This document shows, in pieces, positions 1 through 5,762 of a stretch of DNA of 9,362 nt. The first letter of the stretch is position 1, and each line of letters starts with the position of its first letter. The stretch is from assembly GCA_016869695.1 (NCBI GenBank), contig VGDN01000036.1:1-9362 (forward strand), given 5' to 3'. The DNA comes from Alphaproteobacteria bacterium. GTDB lineage: Bacteria; Pseudomonadota; Alphaproteobacteria; Rickettsiales; UBA1997. A program made the translations under genes and the position numbers. The notes beneath the pieces were generated by a model. It did no database searches. It saw only the letters and a program-made list of their open reading frames with translations, and was not told the origin of the DNA.

Positions 1-52
1 TGAGGAAATAACAATATCACGTTCTAGGGCAAGAACCCCCCAAAGAACCCAA

Positions 53-122
53 CTCGTCATCCCCGATCTAACAGTTTCTAGGTCGCTAACACTCCTAGAA
101 ACTGTAAGTCTGGAATGACGAG
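53..122. repeat. Long hairpin repeat downstream of the LpoA-like gene
   Basis: Outer arms CTCGTCAT (53-60) and ATGACGAG (115-122) pair perfectly. Inner arms ACAGTTTCTAGG (71-82) and CCTAGAAACTGT (94-105) form a perfect 12-bp stem around an 11-nt loop. The element begins 11 bp past the stop codon of the (-) strand gene ending at 134, so it could act as a transcription terminator or mRNA 3' stabiliser. The sequence after it on the (-) strand is only mildly T-rich (TTGGGTTCTTT), so a simple intrinsic terminator is not certain. The GTCAT/ATGAC ends resemble dispersed palindromes common in alphaproteobacterial genomes. The rest of 1-133 shows no gene. Confidence 0.7.
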
Positions 123-133
123 GGAAGTAACAT

Positions 134-1441
134 CTAATACTTCAAAAACCCATCCGCTGGTCGATCAATCACATCAAACTTGCCATTCCCAACTTGCAGC
201 ACGGCTAGATTTCTCTGCACCAAACCATTCGGCAAAAAACGAAACAAACCGTCAATCCCATCAAAGCCATTTGTTGGCGGATTGGCGTAGTTAATAAAGT
301 CGGAGATTGACGGTGCGGTGTTTCTGCCCGCGCGATTCACCAACTCAACAACCGCTGCAGTTAGGTCGTAAACAAGCGAAGAAATACGCGGCGGGAATTT
401 GCTGAAGCTCTGGTAGTAAGCACGCTCGAAGTTACGGAAGCGCGTATTTTCTGGTGCCGGGAACCATGCACCAAGTAGGTTAGCGTCATTCAAAGTCACA
501 AGATCGTCCCACTGATTTGTACCAATCAACTGAAAGTTACGCTCATCCTTATTCAGCTTTTTTAGAGCCGCCGCAACCTTGCTCAGATTCTTTCCTGACT
601 CCGGTATAAGAATCACTTGTGCGTAGACACGATCAGCATCGGTGATCACCACATCTTTTTTGATTTTGCTTTTACCAATAGTCATGTGCGAAGGTAGAGA
701 GAAGGCGCTAACCACACGCTCAACCGCACGCTCGATGTTGAGCCCATTGGGCTCGTAAAGTTCAGAAGTGATGATGTTGCCGTCGCGATTACGCACGATT
801 TTTGTAAATAAACCTGCCATAGTTCGGCCAAACTGATTATTTGGCGCAATCACCGCGAAGCTCTCCTTATCTTGCTCTATGGCATATTCGATGATATGAT
901 CCATCTGCGCTTCCGGCAAAATTCCCGCTAAAAACACCCCTCCATCTTCATACACTTTCCCCATCAAATCCTGATTATTCGAAAGCGAAACCATTGTGAT
1001 TTTATTACGCTTCGCCTCCTTTTCGATTACAGCAATCTGTCCACTAAACACCGGCCCAATCACGATTCTTATTTTACGCTCCACAATTTGCTTAAACGCT
1101 TCCTGTGCCTCTTTTTCCGTATCTTTAGAATCGATCAAAACCAACTCGATTGCGTGGTTCTGATCATTGTCAAAAAGCGAGATTGTTGCAGCGTTGAAGA
1201 GGCTCCAGCCCAACTCTTTATTCTTTCCAGAGAATGGTAGGAATAATGCGATCTGCGTTTTCTTCTCTTCGATTTTTGCGGTCTGTAGATTTCTTGATTC
1301 AAACTGATCGTGAGTTTTTGACTCGGAAATTTGCGGAATTTGTGCTATTGGCTTAGCGGGTGCAGTCGGCTTGTACTCTAGCTTGATATGCTGTTGGCAG
1401 GAAAATAAAAACAGTAGCAAGAACGGCAGGATTTTTTTCAT
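134..1441 (-). CDS. LpoA/LppC-like penicillin-binding protein activator lipoprotein
   Basis: A 435-residue predicted lipoprotein. MKK is followed by a hydrophobic segment and a lipobox (LFSC, Cys15), then a linker rich in Pro, Lys and Gln (about 16-62). From about residue 63 it has a periplasmic-binding-protein type I fold: IALFLPFSG (64-72), a DSKDT segment near 104 and IVIGPVFSG (126-134). In this family (COG3107; LpoA of gammaproteobacteria) the protein is held in a membrane by its lipid and stimulates class A penicillin-binding proteins during peptidoglycan synthesis. It lacks the extra N-terminal helical domain of E. coli LpoA, like other short alphaproteobacterial members. The gene is divergent from rsmI, an arrangement known for this family in alphaproteobacteria. 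No clear Shine-Dalgarno sequence precedes the ATG. A branched-chain amino-acid binding protein is the alternative reading, made less likely by the lipobox and the rsmI neighbour. Confidence 0.8.
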   Translation of the reverse strand: MKKILPFLLLFLFSCQQHIKLEYKPTAPAKPIAQIPQISESKTHDQFESRNLQTAKIEEKKTQIALFLPFSGKNKELGWSLFNAATISLFDNDQNHAIELVLIDSKDTEKEAQEAFKQIVERKIRIVIGPVFSGQIAVIEKEAKRNKITMVSLSNNQDLMGKVYEDGGVFLAGILPEAQMDHIIEYAIEQDKESFAVIAPNNQFGRTMAGLFTKIVRNRDGNIITSELYEPNGLNIERAVERVVSAFSLPSHMTIGKSKIKKDVVITDADRVYAQVILIPESGKNLSKVAAALKKLNKDERNFQLIGTNQWDDLVTLNDANLLGAWFPAPENTRFRNFERAYYQSFSKFPPRISSLVYDLTAAVVELVNRAGRNTAPSISDFINYANPPTNGFDGIDGLFRFLPNGLVQRNLAVLQVGNGKFDVIDRPADGFLKY

Positions 1442-1474
1442 ATTTTCGATTTCAGAATTGAGACGGGCGATGGA

Positions 1475-1509
1475 TAAATTCTAAATCCTAAATCTTAAAT
1501 CCTAAATCA
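1475..1509 (+). repeat. 7-bp tandem repeat (five units) ending at the rsmI start codon
   Basis: Five contiguous heptamers: TAAATTC (1475), TAAATCC (1482), TAAATCT (1489), TAAATCC (1496) and TAAATCA (1503-1509). The A of the rsmI ATG is the last base of the fifth unit. The array fills the place where a Shine-Dalgarno sequence would be, and none is visible. It occupies about half of the 67-bp divergent promoter region shared with the LpoA-like gene. A change in unit number would move any upstream promoter relative to the start codon without touching the coding frame. Confidence 0.9.
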
Positions 1510-2351
1510 TGCCAAGCTCTCTTTACATCATCGCCACCCCAATCGGTAATCTAGCCGACATCACCTTGCGTGCGTTACAAATTTTACGCGAAGTGGATTT
1601 GGTGATTTGCGAAGATACGCGCGTTTCGGTAAGACTGCTTACAGCCCACGGACTCGAGGGAAAGAAGATGCTTACCTACAACGACCATTCCGATGAAAAA
1701 ACACGCGAAAAAATTTCCCACCTGCTGCAGCAAGGAAAATCTCTCGCTCTGATTTCTGATGCCGGCACGCCTTTAATATCTGATCCAGGACACAAGCTGA
1801 TAAATTTTTTACGCGAACGTAATCACAAAATAATACCACTTCCCGGGTCGTCCTCATTGACCTGCGCCCTTTCCGCCTCTGGCATTGCTTGTGATAATTT
1901 TATTTTTCTTGGATTCCTTCCGACAACGAAAACTGCACGTGACAAGCTGCTAAAATCACTGCCGAAAAACTTCACTTTTGTATTTTTCGAGTCAGCAAAT
2001 CGCGTGGAGGAATCGCTTGAGGCAATCACTTACAATCTTGGTCAGCGCAGAATCTGCCTAGCTCGAGAGCTCACCAAACTTCATGAAGAAATACTCACTG
2101 ACGAGTTAGAAAATCTAAGAAATTTCTTGGCTAAACACCCAGAAAAAATCCGCGGCGAGTTCGTGATCATTGTCGAAAAAGCAGCAAAAGATGAAAAAAA
2201 CTTTAGCGAAGAAGATTTACTAAAAGAGGTGCAAGTCGCTCTGGCTGCGGGTGAAAGCCTCAAAGATCTCTCACAAAATCTAGCAGAGATTTACGGGATA
2301 CACAAAAAAGAAATCTACAAGCTGGCGTTGATTGAGAGTCGTAAGTCGTAA
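1509..2351 (+). CDS. rsmI: 16S rRNA (cytidine-1402-2'-O)-methyltransferase RsmI
   Basis: A 280-residue cytoplasmic SAM-dependent methyltransferase of the tetrapyrrole-methylase fold. It 2'-O-methylates C1402 in the decoding centre of 16S rRNA, a base also N4-methylated by RsmH. Family motifs are in order: ATPIGNL (9-15), EDTR (35-38), SDAGTPLISDPG (83-94), PGSSS (112-116), FFESANRVEESL near 160-170, the ARELTKLHEE block and GEFVIIVEK. Length matches the family. The ATG at 1509 is chosen because the ATPIGN motif normally starts within about ten residues of the N-terminus. The last residues (SRKS) and the stop codon come from a 7-bp duplication at 2340-2354, so the exact C-terminus may vary between strains. 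Confidence 0.97.
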   Translation: MPSSLYIIATPIGNLADITLRALQILREVDLVICEDTRVSVRLLTAHGLEGKKMLTYNDHSDEKTREKISHLLQQGKSLALISDAGTPLISDPGHKLINFLRERNHKIIPLPGSSSLTCALSASGIACDNFIFLGFLPTTKTARDKLLKSLPKNFTFVFFESANRVEESLEAITYNLGQRRICLARELTKLHEEILTDELENLRNFLAKHPEKIRGEFVIIVEKAAKDEKNFSEEDLLKEVQVALAAGESLKDLSQNLAEIYGIHKKEIYKLALIESRKS

Positions 2352-2454
2352 GTGGGATTATCTTAAATCATGCTTCGACAAGCCCGGCATGACCGATTGA
2401 AATTAGTCACCCTGAGCTTGTCGAAGGGTAGCTTAGATACCATGGGACTTACGA
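2339..2454. repeat. Nested palindromic element over the rsmI stop codon
   Basis: The outer arms TCGTAAGTC (2339-2347) and GACTTACGA (2446-2454) are perfect complements. The inner arms CTTCGACAAGC (2373-2383) and GCTTGTCGAAG (2416-2426) form a perfect 11-bp stem, with TGAC (2390-2393) and GTCA (2406-2409) pairing further in. Between outer and inner stems, TTATCTTA can pair imperfectly with TTAGATA. The whole is a roughly 116-bp imperfect palindrome whose left arm includes the last codons of rsmI. The inner CTTCGACAAGC motif resembles a dispersed repeat common in many bacterial genomes. It may shield or terminate the rsmI transcript. No T-run follows, so a classical intrinsic terminator is not supported. 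Confidence 0.75.
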
Positions 2455-2506
2455 AGTCACATCATTCCATTTTTGCGTGGCAACGACGGAAAAAAACCAA
2501 CTTTTC

Positions 2507-2536
2507 CAAGATTTTCGCCGCGCGGCGAGAATCTCG
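2507..2536. repeat. GC-rich 30-bp imperfect palindrome
   Basis: Arms 2507-2521 and 2522-2536 are complementary at 13 of 15 positions around the core CGCCGCGCGGCG. As RNA this is a strong hairpin with a CGCG loop. On the (-) strand it is followed by TTGG, then about 10 nt later by a run of seven T (2490-2496 region). It could therefore stop transcription coming leftward out of dadA towards rsmI, but the gap before the T-run is longer than usual. It lies in a 476-bp stretch (2352-2827) with no credible gene. Confidence 0.6.
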
Positions 2537-2606
2537 ATCATCCCTTACCACCCCTTGCTAGTAAAGGTCAAACACCTGTTTTTACTCTTCAGCAACCTCA
2601 TCTTAA

Positions 2607-2637
2607 ATTCACGAGTTTTAGCCATTAACTCGTGAAT
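2607..2637. repeat. Perfect 11-bp stem hairpin
   Basis: ATTCACGAGTT (2607-2617) and AACTCGTGAAT (2627-2637) are perfect complements around a 9-nt loop. A T-run (TTTTTT at 2644-2649) follows about 6 nt after the stem on the (+) strand, so this could end rightward transcription from rsmI. The sequence AGATTCACG begins again at 2656, suggesting a partly duplicated motif. Confidence 0.65.
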
Positions 2638-2655
2638 CACATATTTTTTAAAGCA

Positions 2656-2690
2656 AGATTCACGTATTTATGGCAGAAATGCATGAATCT
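2656..2690. repeat. 35-bp imperfect palindrome
   Basis: AGATTCACGTATTTATG reads inward from 2656, and its complement reads inward from 2690 (AGATTCATGCATTTCTG on the other strand). Most positions pair. It shares the ATTCACG motif with the hairpin at 2607-2637. Confidence 0.5.
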
Positions 2691-2710
2691 TAAAGTGATG
2701 TTCCTTCATT

Positions 2711-2733
2711 GGTCTGAGTCTCCGACTGAGACC
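2711..2733. repeat. Short hairpin with one mismatch
   Basis: GGTCTGAGT (2711-2719) faces ACTGAGACC (2725-2733) around the 5-nt loop CTCCG, with one G-G mismatch. Related GGAGACC and TTAAGACC words recur at about 2772 and 2791, so this part may be a degraded repeat. Confidence 0.5.
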
Positions 2734-2796
2734 AGCGGTTTATTTCCTAGATACAAAGATGAGGACGGTTCGGAGACCATTACTGTCCGGTTAAGA

Positions 2797-2819
2797 CCAA
2801 TAATCTTAAACGTTATTGG
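2797..2819 (-). terminator. Weak hairpin downstream of dadA
   Basis: CCAATAA and TTATTGG form a perfect 7-bp stem around a 9-nt loop, starting 8 bp past the dadA stop codon. On the (-) strand it is followed by TCTTAACC. The stem is AT-rich and the T-tract poor, so it is only a candidate terminator. The several stronger hairpins further left may do this job. Confidence 0.35.
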
Positions 2820-2827
2820 GGGTTACC

Positions 2828-4084
2828 CTAAATCTCCAAAAAAGAAAATCTTTGATCCCCCTTTCCACTAACCAACTCCGACAAAACCTTCCCTGAACCG
2901 GCGGCGAGTGTCCAACCCAGCGATCCATGACCGGTGTTTAGAAAAAGATTTCCGTATTTTTTTACCTCGCAAACCAGTGGCAAAGAATTTGGTCGAAACG
3001 GCCTGAAGCCATGCCATTCCTCGACCTGATTGAAGTTTCCGAATTCAGAAAAAGAGGAGGAGACGATGTTTTTTAAGAAAGAAATTTGCTGCGGATTTTT
3101 TTGACTAGACGACCCGCGAAACTCAACCGTTCCCGCCACTCTAAAAACATTGCCTAGGCGCGAGTAAACCACCTTGTTCTCCAGATCGGTCATTGCCAAA
3201 TGCGGTGCCACAAATTCCTGATCGCAACTAATCGACAGACTGTGTCCTTTGACTGGGTAAATTCCGGTTTCGACATTAATTCCGGAAAGTAGTCGCAACC
3301 CACCAGCACCAAGCGCGTAGACGTAGTTGTTGGCGGTAAAAACACCTCTGTCGCTGTTGATACCGGTGATTTTTTTGTAGTTGGTTAGGATGTTTTTGAC
3401 GTTGGTGTTGTACTCAAAAACCACCCCGAATTTCTTCTGACAAATTTGTGCTAACGACCTTGTGAAAGCAGCACTGTTGCCGCTCGCATCCTGCGGATAA
3501 AAAATTCCTCCCACCAACTTTTTTTCATCAAACAACTTCACTAAAGCCGATTCTTTTCTCACGCATTCTTCAGCATTTAGGATCTGAGTTTCGCAACCAA
3601 GAAGATTAGAAAATTCTGCGTTCTTTGTGGCTTGCTCGAAAGATTTTTGTGTGCGGTAAAAATGCAAAATTCCTTCTTTTTTATAGTCGAATTTTAGCTT
3701 AGTTTCTTCTTTTAAGATTTGTTGCAAAGCCTCTTTGCTGTAGGACGAAAGCGTGAAGAGGTTTTTGCTGTTTTGCAGTGATTTTTCGGTCGCAGAATTT
3801 TTGTAAAACTCAGCAACAAATCGCCAAAATTTTTTATTAGAAAAATCCGAAACAGAAAGAAATGAGCCCGGCAAAATCGCCGCTTTCACCATTGCCAGCA
3901 GCGAATTTCTTGCCGCCCAAGTTTCGATGTGAGAGTAACTCAACTGGCCACCATTGGCGTAAGAGCAATCCATTGCAGCATCTGGATTTTTGTCGATCAC
4001 CACAACCTCATTACCCGCACACGCTAGAAAATACGCGGATGTAACACCAACCACTCCCGCACCTAAAACTATTATTTTCGACAT
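2828..4084 (-). CDS. dadA: D-amino-acid dehydrogenase (DadA-type FAD oxidoreductase)
   Basis: A 418-residue FAD-dependent oxidoreductase of the DAO family. It begins with a Rossmann dinucleotide motif, GAGVVG (8-13), and an acidic residue at the second strand's end (VVVIDK, Asp31). Further DadA-like segments are NGGQLSYSH (DadA: NAGQIS), WHGFRPFRPNSLPLV, and the C-terminal FAD-binding block NTGHGSLGWTLAAGSG, near residues 383-398. DadA oxidises D-amino acids such as D-alanine to 2-oxo acids and ammonia, feeding electrons to the quinone pool at the inner membrane. The frame stays open 48 codons further upstream, but the start is placed at 4084. The Rossmann strand normally begins at once, and the extra part lies wholly inside the carbonic-anhydrase-like gene. 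Only two bases separate it from that gene's stop, so the two are very probably co-transcribed. Substrate range cannot be read from sequence. Confidence 0.9.
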   Translation of the reverse strand: MSKIIVLGAGVVGVTSAYFLACAGNEVVVIDKNPDAAMDCSYANGGQLSYSHIETWAARNSLLAMVKAAILPGSFLSVSDFSNKKFWRFVAEFYKNSATEKSLQNSKNLFTLSSYSKEALQQILKEETKLKFDYKKEGILHFYRTQKSFEQATKNAEFSNLLGCETQILNAEECVRKESALVKLFDEKKLVGGIFYPQDASGNSAAFTRSLAQICQKKFGVVFEYNTNVKNILTNYKKITGINSDRGVFTANNYVYALGAGGLRLLSGINVETGIYPVKGHSLSISCDQEFVAPHLAMTDLENKVVYSRLGNVFRVAGTVEFRGSSSQKNPQQISFLKNIVSSSFSEFGNFNQVEEWHGFRPFRPNSLPLVCEVKKYGNLFLNTGHGSLGWTLAAGSGKVLSELVSGKGDQRFSFLEI

Positions 4085-4086
4085 TT

Positions 4087-4779
4087 TTAATATTTTTCTG
4101 AGTGAAATTCCTGAGTTGGTCTGGCGTTGGATTTGGCAAGAATTGCTGATTTGATGATTTTGTTCATCTGTTCTTTTGAAAGCTGAATCGGTGTTTTCAT
4201 CACATACCACTTTACCCCCTCTGTGCATGGTGGAGTAGTAAGCGAGCCATCGTAAAAAAATATTTTATCACTCTCTTTAACGATTCTACTCACATCAATT
4301 TTCCCCTCTTTTTTGTCTGATGTCAGAAAATTAATCAGCTCATCAAAGGCTGGATTTTCTTTACCTACTTCCAAAAAAATCGCCAAAGCTAAACGCTGCT
4401 CATTTTCACTTTTGTGGTAAAGCTGCATCTCAAGCGAACTTGCTTCTCCTTTGACTAAATGCTCGCTTGGGTGATGAAAAGAAATCGAGCGCAGAAAATA
4501 TTTTTTCTTACTCTGTAACAAAAATATCTCGTCGCCAAAATTGATATTTACTACATGGTTTTTCTTTTCCTTCCCAACTACGGATGGTTGATAGGAGAAG
4601 CTTAAATCGCTCTCAGCAAAACCGTTCTCGATATTGATTGGTGATTGATTGTAACCGATTTTGCAGAACCTAAATTTTTCGCCCAACTCTCCCCAATATT
4701 TCGGACCGCCTTTTCCTTCGTAACTCCATTGCGATTTGCATGAGCAGAGTAAAAAAAACAGGATCGCTAGTTTTTTCAT
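4087..4779 (-). CDS. Alpha-carbonic-anhydrase-fold lipoprotein lacking two zinc ligands
   Basis: A 230-residue protein with a short lipoprotein signal (LCSC lipobox, Cys14), so probably exported and lipid-anchored. The alpha-carbonic-anhydrase domain is clear: WSYEGKGGPKYWGEL (18-32), QSPINI (45-50), PSEH (104-107), GSLTTPPCTEGVKW (178-191) and a C-terminal NARPTQ. Cys39 and Cys185 fit the disulfide of bacterial alpha enzymes. Thr181 and Glu106 match human CA II Thr199 and Glu106, and His75 may be the proton shuttle. However, QFHFH is here SISFH (98-102) and ELHLVH is EMQLYH (117-122). Two of the three zinc histidines are therefore replaced by Ser100 and Gln119, leaving only His102. Carbonate dehydratase activity is doubtful and a binding or structural role is possible. 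It is the first gene of a pair with dadA, and its start overlaps that of the opposite-strand DUF721 gene. Confidence 0.88.
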   Translation of the reverse strand: MKKLAILFFLLCSCKSQWSYEGKGGPKYWGELGEKFRFCKIGYNQSPINIENGFAESDLSFSYQPSVVGKEKKNHVVNINFGDEIFLLQSKKKYFLRSISFHHPSEHLVKGEASSLEMQLYHKSENEQRLALAIFLEVGKENPAFDELINFLTSDKKEGKIDVSRIVKESDKIFFYDGSLTTPPCTEGVKWYVMKTPIQLSKEQMNKIIKSAILAKSNARPTQEFHSEKY

Positions 4780-5257
4780 GAAACGTTCTTTTGGATTACA
4801 AACACTTGATCAGAAGATTACCGCACTACTAAAGCCAACATTTAATAGCGGCAAGAAGGGATTTATTTTAATCAATAACCTGACTAAAAATTGGCCAGAA
4901 ATCGTCGGCAAAAAATATGCAAAATTTTGCCATCCACTGTCGGCAAGATTTGGGAAGTCTGACAAATCAGCCACTCTCACGATTGCCGTTTACAATCCGG
5001 CAGTAGGATTTTTTTTGGAGAGTAACTCTGAAATTATTTTAGAACGAATCGCGATTCTATACGGCTTTAAATCGATTGCTAAAATCGTGATTAAGCAGGA
5101 TCCGAAGATCATTCAGCAGGAAGCCAAACCGGAGAAAATACTCCCCGCTAAACAGCAAAAAATTTTAGAAGAAAAAATTCAGAACGTTGCAGATCGAGAG
5201 CTGGCTGAGGTTTTGCGCAAGCTGGGAAACAATGTATTGTCTAAGAACCTGCCCTAA
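4778..5257 (+). CDS. DUF721 family protein (DciA-related)
   Basis: A 159-residue protein with the DUF721 pattern: an N-terminal helical part, WPEIVG (39-44), CHPLSAR near 51-57, then strands LTIAVYNPAVGFFL (67-80) and YGFKSIAKIVIKQ (95-107), and a charged C-terminal helix. The DciA members of this family help load or regulate the replicative helicase DnaB. Short alphaproteobacterial DUF721 proteins are less well characterised, so the role is inferred. The ATG at 4778 is preferred over the in-frame ATG at 4736. Homologues start close to this point, and the shorter form has a possible AGGA at 4760-4763, although 14 nt away. The start codon overlaps the opposite-strand lipoprotein's start by two bases, so any promoter must lie inside that gene. 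Its stop overlaps the stop of the convergent small gene at 5254. Confidence 0.82.
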   Translation: MKRSFGLQTLDQKITALLKPTFNSGKKGFILINNLTKNWPEIVGKKYAKFCHPLSARFGKSDKSATLTIAVYNPAVGFFLESNSEIILERIAILYGFKSIAKIVIKQDPKIIQQEAKPEKILPAKQQKILEEKIQNVADRELAEVLRKLGNNVLSKNLP

Positions 5258-5451
5258 CAACAACGCCTAACCTTCTCCCACTTCGACTTCTCGCGATTGC
5301 GTAGGAAAGTTCTTTTGTCGAGCGGCTTGGTTTGACCACAATGCTTGAGATAATTTTGGTAGGCAGTCTCGCCAGTGATGTAATCGCGCAGTAATAGAAA
5401 AAACTTTACCAACCCATTCATTCCCAAAAATTTTTTTGATGCTTCGGCCAT
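5254..5451 (-). CDS. YbdD/YjiX (DUF466) family small protein
   Basis: A 65-residue protein resembling YbdD/YjiX (Pfam Sel_put, PF04328). Visible family marks are a Tyr-rich motif GETAYQNYLKH (27-37), FLRNRE (49-54) matching FFRERQ, and the characteristic C-terminal RCC (63-65). Length equals the family norm. YbdD-type proteins are usually encoded next to the CstA/BtsT peptide or pyruvate transporters and their biochemical role is unclear; no such transporter is in this window. The first 34 bases lie inside the 3' end of yraN. A good Shine-Dalgarno (GAGGTGG) within yraN supports this start. Its TAG stop overlaps the stop of the convergent DUF721 gene. Confidence 0.75.
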   Translation of the reverse strand: MAEASKKFLGMNGLVKFFLLLRDYITGETAYQNYLKHCGQTKPLDKRTFLRNREKSKWEKVRRCC

Positions 5452-5762
5452 AAATTTTTTCCCACCTCTATAAAATCAAAACGCAAATCGTGATTCTGAA
5501 ATTGCGGATTTTGTGCGATGAATAATTCGGCGGAGCGTTTTATTCGACTAAGCTGATGCGGCCTCAACACCTCTTCCACCAGTAACTCTGATCTTCTGGC
5601 CTTAACCTCCACTAACACAATCACTTGTCCTTTTTTGGCGATAATGTCGATCTCTCCACAAGAATTTTTATAACGCCAAGCCAGGATTTTGTAACCTTTG
5701 AGCCAGAGGAAAATCATCGCGATCTTCTCGGCTAACAGACCGAACTGGTAAGTTCTTTTCAT
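5418..5762 (-). CDS. yraN: YraN / UPF0102 family endonuclease-like protein
   Basis: A 114-residue protein with the UPF0102 pattern: GLLAEKIA (8-15), an ILAWRYK strand, GEIDII (36-41), VLVEVKAR (49-56) and RFDFIEV (94-100). Asp39, Glu52 and Lys54 form the PD-(D/E)XK-type nuclease core of the family; its cellular substrate is not established. The ATG at 5762 is chosen over the in-frame codon at 5783 because the family starts just before the GLLAE helix. That ATG overlaps the stop of the unrecognised ORF at 5759 in an ATGA arrangement. In many proteobacteria yraN sits beside rsmI; here both are present but about 3 kb apart on opposite strands. Confidence 0.9.
   Translation of the reverse strand: MKRTYQFGLLAEKIAMIFLWLKGYKILAWRYKNSCGEIDIIAKKGQVIVLVEVKARRSELLVEEVLRPHQLSRIKRSAELFIAQNPQFQNHDLRFDFIEVGKNLWPKHQKNFWE
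5462..5468 (-). promoter_or_regulatory. Shine-Dalgarno for the DUF466 small gene
   Basis: On the (-) strand GAGGTGG lies 10 nt before the ATG at 5451, inside the yraN reading frame. It is the only strong Shine-Dalgarno seen in the window and supports translation of the small gene from the yraN transcript. Confidence 0.6.

Noticed and set aside
1442..1508. Possible -35 (TTGAGA, 1458-1463) with a TAAATC -10 for rsmI
   Set aside because: The -10 candidate is only a tandem-repeat unit and matches TATAAT poorly.
2370..2561. 63-residue (+) frame after rsmI
   Set aside because: Its sequence is the translation of the CTTCGACAAGC palindrome and following hairpins; no start signal or protein-like pattern.
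2632..2871. 79-residue (+) frame before dadA
   Set aside because: Starts within a hairpin arm, runs into the 3' end of dadA and has only palindrome-derived content.
4085..4228. 48-codon N-terminal extension of dadA
   Set aside because: The Rossmann strand starts at 4084, and the extension lies wholly inside the carbonic-anhydrase-like gene in another frame.
4736..4777. 14-codon N-terminal extension of the DUF721 protein
   Set aside because: It is antisense to the lipoprotein signal peptide and has no Shine-Dalgarno; homologues begin near the later ATG.
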